Source: Selenomonadaceae bacterium (lineage in GTDB: Bacteria > Bacillota > Negativicutes > Selenomonadales > Selenomonadaceae). From it: a DNA stretch of 43,769 nucleotides. Location of the stretch: positions 1-43,769 of the forward strand of contig JAFZMV010000153.1 in assembly GCA_017553205.1 (NCBI GenBank). The letters are read 5' to 3'. Below, piece after piece: positions 33,762-41,449 of this stretch. The first letter of the stretch is position 1. Each line of letters opens with the position of its first letter. Position numbers and translations under genes: made by a program. Below the pieces are notes generated by a model, which worked only from the letters and a program-made list of their open reading frames with translations, had not been told where the DNA came from and made no database searches.

Positions 33762-34109
33762 ATGACGAAGAATGATTTAATCGAAAAAGCAAAAGCAATG
33801 ATTTCCGCTCCGAGTTGTTGTCCTGAATTGACTGCGGCGGGACAGGCTTGGATTGATTCTATCGGAAAATCTGACGAAACAGAAAAAGCCGGAAATCTTA
33901 TTTCCGAAATTAAAGAAGATGTCACAACGATTGATGATCTTGTTGCCTTTGCACATTCTGACACCGCAAAAAAAATTTTCGGAGAAGGACAGAAAGATTT
34001 TGCGGCTCATGCTGACGAACTCAAAGCAAGTGGAGCAGAATTTTGCGACTGCGGAGCCTGCAAACCTGCGTTGGAAATTCTTGAAAATAAATCTTTGATT
34101 CTTGATTAA
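33762..34109 (+). CDS. Conserved-looking 115-residue Cys-rich protein, function unknown
   Basis: A small soluble, acidic protein with two cysteine clusters: Cys19-Cys20 (APSCCPE) and Cys95-x-Cys97-x-x-Cys100 (EFCDCGACKPAL). The middle is helical and carries DVTTIDDLVAFAHS. The five cysteines could bind a metal or form a redox site. I have a loose memory of similar small proteins in Negativicutes carrying misleading chaperone-type names; I would not trust such a name. GGGAGGG precedes the ATG. Separate from the transketolase by 71 bases and closed by an intrinsic terminator. Confidence 0.75.
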   Translation: MTKNDLIEKAKAMISAPSCCPELTAAGQAWIDSIGKSDETEKAGNLISEIKEDVTTIDDLVAFAHSDTAKKIFGEGQKDFAAHADELKASGAEFCDCGACKPALEILENKSLILD

Positions 34110-34136
34110 GCTAAAGTTTTTAATCTTTCTACAAAC

Positions 34137-34167
34137 AAAAAAAGCCCCGATTAAGGGACTTTTTTTT
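34137..34167. terminator. Intrinsic terminator between convergent genes
   Basis: AAAG and CCC (34141-34148) pair with GGG and CTTT (34155-34162) around a GATTAA loop, with one mismatch and a T-run after and an A-run before. It ends the Cys-rich gene and possibly also gdhA from the other side. Confidence 0.75.
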
Positions 34168-34213
34168 ATTGCCGTTCTATCCTGCACTGTTTGACGAGTG
34201 CTTTTAATAATTT

Positions 34214-35563
34214 TTACACAAGACCTTGAGAAGTCATAGCCTCTGCAACTTTTTTGAATCCTGCGATATTTGCACCCATAACCAAATTGTCGGGATCGCC
34301 GAATTCTTCAGCATGTTTTTTCGCATTCTGATAAATATTTTCCATAATTTCTTTGAGTTTGTTGTCAACCTGTTCAAAAGTCCAGTGCAGACGCTCGGAG
34401 TTCTGACTCATTTCAAGAGCGGAAACCGCAACACCGCCGGCATTAGCCGCTTTTGCAGGAGCAAAGAGTACGCCGTTTTTCAAGAAATAATCTATAGCAT
34501 CAAGTGTTGAAGGCATATTTGCACCTTCGCCGACAACTTTACAGCCGTTTGCAACAAGTTTTTTAGCGGAATCAAGGTTAATTTCTTCCTGTGTTGCACA
34601 AGGCAGAGCAATATCACATTTAACGCCCCAAACACCGCTGCAGCCTTCATGATATTCTGCTTCAGGGTGATAGTTAGTATATTCTTTAATACGTCCGCGA
34701 TGAATTTCTTTGATTTCTTTAACAGCTTTCAAATCAATTCCGTTCGCGTCATAAATATATCCGTTAGAATCGGAGCAAGTAACAACTTTTGCACCGAACT
34801 CTTGGGCTTTTTCAATAGCATAAGTTGCAACGTTGCCTGAACCGCTGATAACAACAACTTTATCTTTCAGGCTGATATTTTTTGCGTCGAGCATATTTTT
34901 GACAAAGTACAAAAGTCCGTAGCCTGTAGCCTCTGTTCTTGCCAAACTTCCGCCGTAAGTTAAGCCTTTACCTGTCAAAACTCCATTATCATAAGCGTCG
35001 CGAATACGTTTGTACTGTCCGAAAAGATAGCCGATTTCACGACCGCCGACACCAATATCACCGGCAGGAATATCAACATTCGGTCCGATATGTCTGTAAA
35101 GTTCAGTCATAAACGCTTGACAGAATTTCATGACTTCGCTGTCAGTTTTGCCTTTAGGATCGAAGTCTGAACCGCCTTTACCGCCACCGATAGGCAGAGT
35201 AGTCAAAGCATTTTTGAAAACCTGTTCAAATGCCAAGAATTTCAAAATGCTGAGATTTACACTCGGATGAAAACGCAGACCGCCTTTGTAAGGTCCAATA
35301 GCAGAATTCATCTGTACGCGGTAACCGCGATTAATTTGAATCTGATTTTTGTCGTCCGTCCAAACAACACGGAAAGTAATAATGCGTTCAGGTTCGACAA
35401 TTCTCTCAAGAAGTTTTTCGGCTTTATACTTAGGATTTTTTTCGAGGAAAGGTACAATAGAAGTCAAAACTTCTTTTGCCGTATTTTGAAATTCAATCTG
35501 ATCGGGATCACGCTGTTTAATAAGTTCAAGAATATCATTAACATAAGTCTGCATTTCTGACAT
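34214..35563 (-). CDS. gdhA: Glutamate dehydrogenase (hexameric, NADP type)
   Basis: Makes glutamate from 2-oxoglutarate and ammonia. The 449 residues are the length of the bacterial hexameric class. Seen: NRGYRVQMNSAIGPYKGGLRF (about 79-99), LPIGGGKGGSDFDPKGK with the catalytic Lys region (about 122-138), PAGDIGVGGREIGYLFGQY, and the nucleotide-binding SGSGNVATYAIEKA. The ATG lies 9 bases after AAGGAGT. The promoter region has a repeated ATACTAT. NADP preference is inferred from similarity to the biosynthetic class. Confidence 0.95.
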   Translation of the reverse strand: MSEMQTYVNDILELIKQRDPDQIEFQNTAKEVLTSIVPFLEKNPKYKAEKLLERIVEPERIITFRVVWTDDKNQIQINRGYRVQMNSAIGPYKGGLRFHPSVNLSILKFLAFEQVFKNALTTLPIGGGKGGSDFDPKGKTDSEVMKFCQAFMTELYRHIGPNVDIPAGDIGVGGREIGYLFGQYKRIRDAYDNGVLTGKGLTYGGSLARTEATGYGLLYFVKNMLDAKNISLKDKVVVISGSGNVATYAIEKAQEFGAKVVTCSDSNGYIYDANGIDLKAVKEIKEIHRGRIKEYTNYHPEAEYHEGCSGVWGVKCDIALPCATQEEINLDSAKKLVANGCKVVGEGANMPSTLDAIDYFLKNGVLFAPAKAANAGGVAVSALEMSQNSERLHWTFEQVDNKLKEIMENIYQNAKKHAEEFGDPDNLVMGANIAGFKKVAEAMTSQGLV

Positions 35564-35932
35564 CTAAAAATCACTCCTTAACTTTATTGGTTGAAAGTTT
35601 AGCATAGTATAAAAATTTTGTATAGTATCTCTGCCTAAATATATTGTATACTTTTTTTCAGCAAAGAATTTTTAGCCTGTGTTGGTAAACAGCAAAAATA
35701 TTTCTAAGCAGGACAAATTAATTGAGTTATAATTTGTTGACACTGAAATTAAATTGCTCTATCATAAATTGAATTGTGAATATTTGTTAAAATGTTTTAT
35801 CGTACTGTTACGGCGGCTGTTGTCATTCTGAACCGCACTGCATTACGCAAATTGAACCGAAAGAAATTATTGAAGATTTTTGAAGTATTGGAAAAACTGG
35901 TTGAATAAAATTATTAAATTGGAGGAATTTTT
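35564..35932. other. 369-base intergenic region between gdhA and fliG
   Basis: Divergent region. On the gdhA side, ATAGTAT occurs twice (35604-35610, 35622-35628); read on the minus strand this gives a TATACT -10-like element at 35611-35606. On the fliG side a promoter is seen at 35737-35765. At 35810-35908 one forward frame reads RTALRKLNRKKLLKIFEVLE and stops at TAA; it could be a gene remnant but matches no family I recognise. Confidence 0.55.
35737..35765 (+). promoter_or_regulatory. Possible sigma-70-type promoter of fliG-fliH
   Basis: TTGACA (35737-35742), a 17-base spacer and TATCAT (35760-35765). It is 168 bases before the fliG start. No sigma-28-type element (TAAA - GCCGATAA) was found. 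Confidence 0.5.
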
Positions 35933-36958
35933 ATGGCTTCTGATATGTACGGTGACTCAAAAAATATGACGGCACATGAAAAAGCCGCGATACTTTTTAT
36001 AGCAATCGGCGGAGAATATGCGGCGAAACTTTTTGAGCATATGGACGACGACGAAATTGAAAGTATTACTCTTGAAATTGCTAACAATAAGCAAGTCAGT
36101 GCAGAACAAAAAGCCGCTGTCATGAGTGAATTTTATCAAATGGCTATGGCTCGTGATTACATTTCTACAGGCGGTCTGGAATACGCTCAAAATGTTTTGG
36201 AAAAGGCACTCGGTGCAGACAGAGCTATGGATATTCTCAACCGCTTGACTACAAGTTTGCAAGTTCGTCCGTTCGACTTTTTACGCAAGACAGATCCTTC
36301 ACAGCTTTTAAACTTTATTCAGAACGAACACCCGCAGACTATCGCACTTGTTATGGCTTATCTCGAACCCGATCAAGCCGCAATTATCATGAGCGGACTT
36401 TCTCCCGACTCACAAGCGGACGTTGCAAAAAGAATTGCCATGATGGACAGAACTTCGCCGGACGTTATCAGGGAGGTTGAAAGAGTTTTGGAAAGAAAAC
36501 TTTCTTCAATGATGACTCAAGACTTTACATCTGCGGGTGGTATTCCTGCAGTCGTCGAAGTCCTCAACCGCGTCGATCGTACAACAGAAAAAGCTATTAT
36601 CGAATCTATGGAAGTGGACGATCCCGAACTTGCAGAAGAAATCAAAAAACTTATGTTTGTTTTCGAGGATATCGTTATGCTGGACGACAGAAGTTTGCAA
36701 ATGGTTCTCCGCGATGTCGATACAAAAGATTTGTCTTTGGCGATGAAGGCAACTCCGCAGGAAGTTTCAGAGAAAATTTTCAAAAACATGTCGAAACGTG
36801 CTGCAGATATGTTGCGTGAAGAAATTGAATTTATGGGACCCGTTAAAATCCGCGACGTTGAAGAGGCACAGCTTAAAGTCGTCAACGTTATCCGTGCACT
36901 TGAAGAAAAAGGCGACATTGTAATTTCACGCGGACAGGGCGACGAAATGATTGTCTGA
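35933..36958 (+). CDS. fliG: Flagellar motor switch protein FliG
   Basis: C-ring protein that links the MS ring (FliF) to the stator-facing torque region. 341 residues, full length. Seen: N-terminal domain MTAHEKAAILFIAIGGEYAAK (from about 12), middle EHPQTIALVMAYLEPDQAA (about 123-141) with the conserved EHPQ motif, and C-terminal torque domain with FVFEDIVMLDDRSLQMVLRDVD (from about 241) and LREEIEFMGPVKIRDVEEAQ carrying the charged residues that meet MotA. GGAGG precedes the ATG. fliF, normally just upstream, is missing; fliH follows after 18 bases. Confidence 0.97.
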   Translation: MASDMYGDSKNMTAHEKAAILFIAIGGEYAAKLFEHMDDDEIESITLEIANNKQVSAEQKAAVMSEFYQMAMARDYISTGGLEYAQNVLEKALGADRAMDILNRLTTSLQVRPFDFLRKTDPSQLLNFIQNEHPQTIALVMAYLEPDQAAIIMSGLSPDSQADVAKRIAMMDRTSPDVIREVERVLERKLSSMMTQDFTSAGGIPAVVEVLNRVDRTTEKAIIESMEVDDPELAEEIKKLMFVFEDIVMLDDRSLQMVLRDVDTKDLSLAMKATPQEVSEKIFKNMSKRAADMLREEIEFMGPVKIRDVEEAQLKVVNVIRALEEKGDIVISRGQGDEMIV

Positions 36959-36976
36959 TTTGTCAGGAGAAGAAAA

Positions 36977-37783
36977 ATGTTTATTCCCAACAAAATTGTA
37001 AGATACACGTCATCAGACGGCAAACCCGTTATCATCGGTAAAGATTCAGGCGGTGCAGTTGAAGCTGAAAAAGAATCGGAAGAAAATAAACTTGACGAAG
37101 AAACTTTAAACACCATGCTTGCCGAAATTGCCGCCAAAGAACAAAGAGCCATCGAAAAACTTAAAGAGGCTGAAGTTCAAGCGAATATTTTACTTGAACA
37201 GGCTAAAGAAGAGTCCGAAAAAATTATTTATGACGCGAATGAACAAGTTGCGGATATTCTCGACCAAGCACAAAGAGAAGGTCATGACGAAGGCGTTAAG
37301 CAGGGAAGAATTGACGGAGAAGTTGCCGTAAAAAAAGAATTATCCCAAATTATCAATCAAGCAAACGCAAAAGCCATGAAAACTCTGCAGGACGCAAAAG
37401 AACAGACAGCAGAATATTTTATTCGTGCAGAAGATGATATTGCTGCGATTGTCATGCGGGCGATTGAAAAAATTTTGCCGCAACATTTTTTGGACGTTCC
37501 GCAGGTTGTTCTTCCTGTTGTTCGTGAGGCAATAAAATATGTTCGTGATCAAAAAGAAATCAAAGTTCATGTCGAGCCTGACAGTTATGATTTAGTTTTG
37601 ATGGCTCGCGGTGAATTTCAGTCAATGCTTACTGACGGCACTGCAGTTTTGGAAATTATTTCCGACGATACTTTAAAGCCCGGCGACTGCGTTATTGAAA
37701 CTCCAAACGGCGGAGTTGACGCAAGACTTTTAACACAGATTGAACTCATGAAAAATGCAATTCAGTCTGTTTTAAACAAGTAA
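36977..37783 (+). CDS. fliH: Flagellar assembly protein FliH
   Basis: Regulator and stator-like partner of the export ATPase FliI in the flagellar type III apparatus. 268 residues: an N-terminal linker, a long coiled coil (about 40-160) with glycine-containing turns (REGHDEGVKQGRIDGEVAVKK), and a C-terminal VATPase-E-like domain with IRAEDDIAAIVMRAIEKIL-type helix, EIKVHVEPDSYDLV and CVIETPNGGVDARLLTQIE. The last is the hallmark of the FliH/YscL C-terminus. fliI, its usual next gene, is absent; ilvB follows after its own promoter. Confidence 0.93.
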   Translation: MFIPNKIVRYTSSDGKPVIIGKDSGGAVEAEKESEENKLDEETLNTMLAEIAAKEQRAIEKLKEAEVQANILLEQAKEESEKIIYDANEQVADILDQAQREGHDEGVKQGRIDGEVAVKKELSQIINQANAKAMKTLQDAKEQTAEYFIRAEDDIAAIVMRAIEKILPQHFLDVPQVVLPVVREAIKYVRDQKEIKVHVEPDSYDLVLMARGEFQSMLTDGTAVLEIISDDTLKPGDCVIETPNGGVDARLLTQIELMKNAIQSVLNK

Positions 37784-37837
37784 AAAAATTTTTTCACGGA
37801 CGAAAATAAAAAATTTATTGAAGAATACTGAAATTTT

Positions 37838-37866
37838 TTGAATAAATAAATCAAGCGTGTTATAAT
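37838..37866 (+). promoter_or_regulatory. Promoter of the ilvBNE-glmM genes
   Basis: TTGAAT (37838-37843), a 17-base spacer and TATAAT (37861-37866), only 38 bases before the ilvB start. There is no room for a branched-chain leader peptide attenuator or a T-box, the common controls of ilvB operons. Confidence 0.75.
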
Positions 37867-37904
37867 TCGCACGCTTAAAATAAAATAACTGGGGTGGATT
37901 TTTT

Positions 37905-39590
37905 TTGAGAATAAACGGAGCACAGGCAGTTTTGGAGAGCCTGAAAAAAGAAGGCGTTGACTTGGTATTTGGTTATCCCGGTGGCGTTGTTCTGAAACTT
38001 TACGACGAAATTTATAAAATGAATTTCCCGAATATTTTAACGGGACATGAACAGGGAGCAGTTCATGCGGCTGACGGTTACGCAAGAGCAACAGGAAAAG
38101 TCGGAGTTGTTATCGCAACTTCGGGACCGGGTGCCGCCAATTTAATTACGGGAATTGCAACGGCAAATATTGATTCCGTTCCTCTCGTCTGCATTACGGG
38201 ACAGGTTGCCAATCCTGCTATCGGAAAAGATTCTTTCCAAGAAGTTGACGTTTGCGGAATTACAACTCCTATCACGAAACATAATTATCTTGTCAAAGAT
38301 GTCAATGATTTACCGAGAATAATTAAAGAGGCTTTTTTTATTGCTAGAACAGGCAGACCCGGACCGGTTGCGATTGATATTGCGGCTGATGTTTTCAACA
38401 CGGAATTTGAATATCAATATCCTGATTCTGTAAATCTTCGCGGCTACACTGACAAATACGAAGGCAACGCAGAAGAAATTGACGAGGTTGTAAAAGCTGT
38501 TGAAGAATGTGAACGCCCGTTAATTTTTGTCGGCGGCGGCGTAGTTTCTTCGGACACTTCGGAGGAAGTCAGACAAATTTTAAAACGTTTGGGCTGTCCT
38601 GCAACTTCTACAATTATGGGACTTGGAGCGATTGAACCTGACAGAAAAGGTTATCTCGGATTTGCAGGAATGCATGGAAGTTACGGCTCAAATATGGCAA
38701 TTCAAAATTGTGATTTGTTAGTTTGTATCGGCATGAGATTTTCCGACAGAGTGACAGGCAGAGTTGCTGAATTTGCTCCCAATGCAAAAATTGTTCATTT
38801 TGAATTAGATCCTGCCGAAGTCAATAAAAATGTTCAAGTTGATCACAGAGTTTTGGGGGATCTTCGCTGGAGTCTGCCGATTTTCAAAAACAAATTGAAT
38901 AACTCTACAACTAATTTTGCAGAAAAATTCAGTGCTTGGAAAGGTCAGACGATTGCGAAAGGTGCTGAACATCCTTTCAGTTTTGTACAAGACGGAGATG
39001 TCATAAAACCGGGTGCGTTAATTACAAGAATCAGCGATCTTTGCGACGAAAAAACTATTGCCGTTACTGATGTCGGTCAGCATCAAATGTGGGCGGCTCA
39101 ATTTTTCAAAACTAAAGCCCCGCGACAATTTTTGACAAGCGGCGGAATGGGTACGATGGGTTTCGGACTTCCTGCTGCTATGGGTGCGAAACTTGCCTGC
39201 CCCGATAAAAATGTTGTGCTGTTCACGGGCGACGGTTCAATTATGATGAATATTCAAGAACTTGCAACGATTGCCGATAATAACATTGATATAAAAATTG
39301 TCATTGTTCATAATTTTATTTTGGGAATGGTCGGACAGTGGCAAAGACTTTTCTACAATCATCATTATTCAGCGTCCGAATTAAATTTAAAACGCGACTT
39401 TATAAAAATTGCTGAGGCTATGGGTGTTCGCGGTTATCGTTTGACAAAAGCCGAAGAACTCAATGAAGTTCTGCCTGAAATTTTATTTTCAAAAGGTGCG
39501 GCAGTCATTGACGTTTATGTTCCGCAAGATGAAAATGTTATTCCTATGGTACCTGGTGGTAAACGTTTGGATCAAATGGTTTTGAGTTGA
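37905..39590 (+). CDS. ilvB: Acetolactate synthase large subunit
   Basis: First common enzyme of valine, leucine and isoleucine synthesis: condenses pyruvate to acetolactate or with 2-oxobutyrate to acetohydroxybutyrate. 561 residues. The TPP-activating Glu49 is in GHEQGAVHAADGYARA; RTGRPGPVAIDI, the FAD-binding middle domain and the TPP-binding GDGSIMMNIQEL follow. The presence of a cognate ilvN separates it from the catabolic form. The TTG at 37905 follows GGGGTGG. ilvN follows after nine bases. ilvC and ilvD are not in the window. Confidence 0.96.
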   Translation: MRINGAQAVLESLKKEGVDLVFGYPGGVVLKLYDEIYKMNFPNILTGHEQGAVHAADGYARATGKVGVVIATSGPGAANLITGIATANIDSVPLVCITGQVANPAIGKDSFQEVDVCGITTPITKHNYLVKDVNDLPRIIKEAFFIARTGRPGPVAIDIAADVFNTEFEYQYPDSVNLRGYTDKYEGNAEEIDEVVKAVEECERPLIFVGGGVVSSDTSEEVRQILKRLGCPATSTIMGLGAIEPDRKGYLGFAGMHGSYGSNMAIQNCDLLVCIGMRFSDRVTGRVAEFAPNAKIVHFELDPAEVNKNVQVDHRVLGDLRWSLPIFKNKLNNSTTNFAEKFSAWKGQTIAKGAEHPFSFVQDGDVIKPGALITRISDLCDEKTIAVTDVGQHQMWAAQFFKTKAPRQFLTSGGMGTMGFGLPAAMGAKLACPDKNVVLFTGDGSIMMNIQELATIADNNIDIKIVIVHNFILGMVGQWQRLFYNHHYSASELNLKRDFIKIAEAMGVRGYRLTKAEELNEVLPEILFSKGAAVIDVYVPQDENVIPMVPGGKRLDQMVLS

Positions 39591-39599
39591 GGTGATAAA

Positions 39600-40100
39600 G
39601 TGAAAAATTATTTATTGGCGGTGCTTGTCGATAATAAACCCGGCGTATTAACTCATGTGGCGGGCTTAATCAGTCGCCGTGCTTTTAATATCGAAAGTAT
39701 TTCTGCGGGATATACGGAAGAACCCAGCGTCACTAGAATAAATGTTGTTGTCAGCGTCGAGTCTGAAAACGAATTGGATCAGGTTGTTAATCAGCTCGGC
39801 AAGTTAATCGACGTAATAAAAATTGTAAATTTGAGTAAGGCTCCTTCGATTGAAAGAGAACTTGTCATGATAAAAGTTAAAGCTGACAAAAAAACTCGTG
39901 CGGATTTAGTCAGCGTCGTTGATATTTTCCGTGCTCAAATTGTCGATGTGACTTCTGAAAATATTGTTATCGAACTTACGGGCAGTCAAGGAAAAATTGA
40001 TGCTATCTGCGAAGTTTTGAGCGATTACGAAATTGTGGAGATTGCAAGAACAGGAGCGATTGCACTTTCACGCGGTCCGATTCCCGTCAAAAAAATGTAG
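39600..40100 (+). CDS. ilvN: Acetolactate synthase small (regulatory) subunit
   Basis: ACT-domain regulatory subunit giving valine feedback inhibition (166 residues). ACT domain: LLAVLVDNKPGVLTHVAGLISRRAFNIESIS (from residue 4), then the C-terminal domain with VMIKVKADKKTRADLVSVVDIFRA and IARTGAIALSRG. The start is GTG at 39600, with GAGGTGAT just before it. Nine bases from ilvB. Often named ilvH in other Firmicutes. Confidence 0.95.
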   Translation: MKNYLLAVLVDNKPGVLTHVAGLISRRAFNIESISAGYTEEPSVTRINVVVSVESENELDQVVNQLGKLIDVIKIVNLSKAPSIERELVMIKVKADKKTRADLVSVVDIFRAQIVDVTSENIVIELTGSQGKIDAICEVLSDYEIVEIARTGAIALSRGPIPVKKM

Positions 40101-40109
40101 AATTTTATT

Positions 40110-40199
40110 AACTTTTCTTTGACGCAAAGAAAAGTTACAAAAGAAACATTGCCGCACTCGTACGCCGCCTTCGGCGGCTAAACATTCGTTGAGTGCGGC
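40110..40199. repeat. Two adjacent palindromes between ilvN and ilvE
   Basis: AACTTTTCTTTG (40110-40121) and CAAAGAAAAGTT (40125-40136) form a perfect 12-bp hairpin. GCCGCACTC (40151-40159) pairs with GAGTGCGGC (40191-40199), enclosing GCCGCC (40164-40169) and GGCGGC (40173-40178) in a nested stem. The second unit is far more GC-rich than its surroundings. This looks like a mobile or dispersed palindromic repeat inserted into the operon, not a terminator (no T-run). Confidence 0.75.
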
Positions 40200-40254
40200 G
40201 GATAATTGTCAGCTCTTTTTACGGTTGAAAAAAATTTTTAGGAGTGAAAATATA

Positions 40255-41337
40255 ATGGCTGAAATTAAATTTGTTGAAACCAAAAATCTTAAAGAAAAAC
40301 CCGATGTTTCAAAAATCGGATTCGGCACTCATTTTACTGATTATATGTTTGTCATGGATTACAACACTGCTGAAGGCTGGCACGACGCAAGAATTGTCCC
40401 CTTTGAAAATATTTCTGTCAGTCCCGCAAATGCAACTCTTCATTACGGGCAGGCAATTTTTGAGGGAATTAAAGCCTACAGATATGACGGCGGAAAAAAA
40501 GCTGTCGTTTTCCGTGCAACTGATCATCTTAAACGCTTGAACAATTCTGCACGCATTTTGGATATTCCCGAAGTGCCTTTTGAAACTGTTCATGAAGGTT
40601 TGTTAAGACTTATCAACATTGAAAAAGACTGGATACCGAAAGAAAAAGGACAGAGTTTATATATTCGTCCGTTCATTTTTGCGGCTGATGAAGTTCTTGG
40701 AGTTTCCGTCGGCAAAAAATATAAACTCATGATAATTCTTTCACCTGTTGCGGCGTATTATGCTCATGGATTTGCTCCGGTAAAAATTATGGTTGAGTCT
40801 GAATATGTTCGTGCAGTTCGCGGCGGACTCGGTGCGGCAAAAACTCCCGCGAATTATGCGGCAAGTTTGCATGCGGGGCTTATTGCTCATGATAAAAATT
40901 ACGATCAAGTTCTTTGGCTTGACGGTGTTGAGAGAAAATATATTGAAGAAGTCGGCTCTATGAATATTCTTTTCAAAATTAACGGGGAAGTTGTTACACC
41001 TTCGCCGAAACTTCAAACTTCTATTCTTGACGGAATTACTCACCGTACAGTTATGGACGTTGCAAAAGAATGGGGAGTTCCTGCCGTTGAAAGAAAAATT
41101 TCTATTGATGAAGTTATTCAGGCTCATGAAAACGGAACTCTTGAAGAAGTTTTCGGCTCCGGTACTGCGGCTGTCATTTCTCCTGTCGGCGTACTTGAAT
41201 ACAAAGGCAAAGAATATGTCATTCAGGGCGGAAAAATCGGAGAATTTGCTCAAAAAATGTATGATTATATTGAAGGACTTCATACGGGCGAAATTGAAGA
41301 TAAGTTTGGTTATATTGAAGTTGCAGGCGAATACTAA
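40255..41337 (+). CDS. ilvE: Branched-chain amino-acid aminotransferase
   Basis: PLP-dependent class IV aminotransferase making the last step of valine, leucine and isoleucine synthesis. 360 residues. Seen: LHYGQAIFEGIKAYR (62-76), the PLP lysine Lys196 in GLGAAKTPANYAASL, EVGSMNILF and the late GSGTAAVISPVG. The length and sequence resemble the long (about 360-residue) group. The ATG at 40255 follows AGGAGTG; the frame extends to 40189 within the palindromes and that part is rejected. In the operon after ilvBN. Confidence 0.95.
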   Translation: MAEIKFVETKNLKEKPDVSKIGFGTHFTDYMFVMDYNTAEGWHDARIVPFENISVSPANATLHYGQAIFEGIKAYRYDGGKKAVVFRATDHLKRLNNSARILDIPEVPFETVHEGLLRLINIEKDWIPKEKGQSLYIRPFIFAADEVLGVSVGKKYKLMIILSPVAAYYAHGFAPVKIMVESEYVRAVRGGLGAAKTPANYAASLHAGLIAHDKNYDQVLWLDGVERKYIEEVGSMNILFKINGEVVTPSPKLQTSILDGITHRTVMDVAKEWGVPAVERKISIDEVIQAHENGTLEEVFGSGTAAVISPVGVLEYKGKEYVIQGGKIGEFAQKMYDYIEGLHTGEIEDKFGYIEVAGEY

Positions 41338-41358
41338 AAAAATTAGAAATTAGGAATT

Positions 41359-41412
41359 GGGAGTTAGGAATTAGAAAAAGGAGAAATTTTCCCTAATTGC
41401 TAACTCCTTTTT
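41359..41412 (+). terminator. Terminator-like hairpin after ilvE, built from the dispersed repeat
   Basis: GGAGTTAG and AATTAG (41360-41374) pair with CTAATT and CTAACTCC (41393-41407), one mismatch, then TTTTT. An adjacent half-copy (AATTAGAAATTAGGAATT, 41341-41358) marks it as a member of the dispersed family that has gained a T-run. It may reduce read-through into glmM. Confidence 0.7.
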
Positions 41413-41449
41413 ACTGTTATAAAAAAATCGACTGAAGGGAGCATTTTTA

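Noticed and set aside
35810-35908. Forward frame reading RTALRKLNRKKLLKIFEVLE upstream of fliG
   Set aside because: Looks like a possible gene tail, but there is no start, no ribosome site and no recognisable family; noted only within the intergenic entry.
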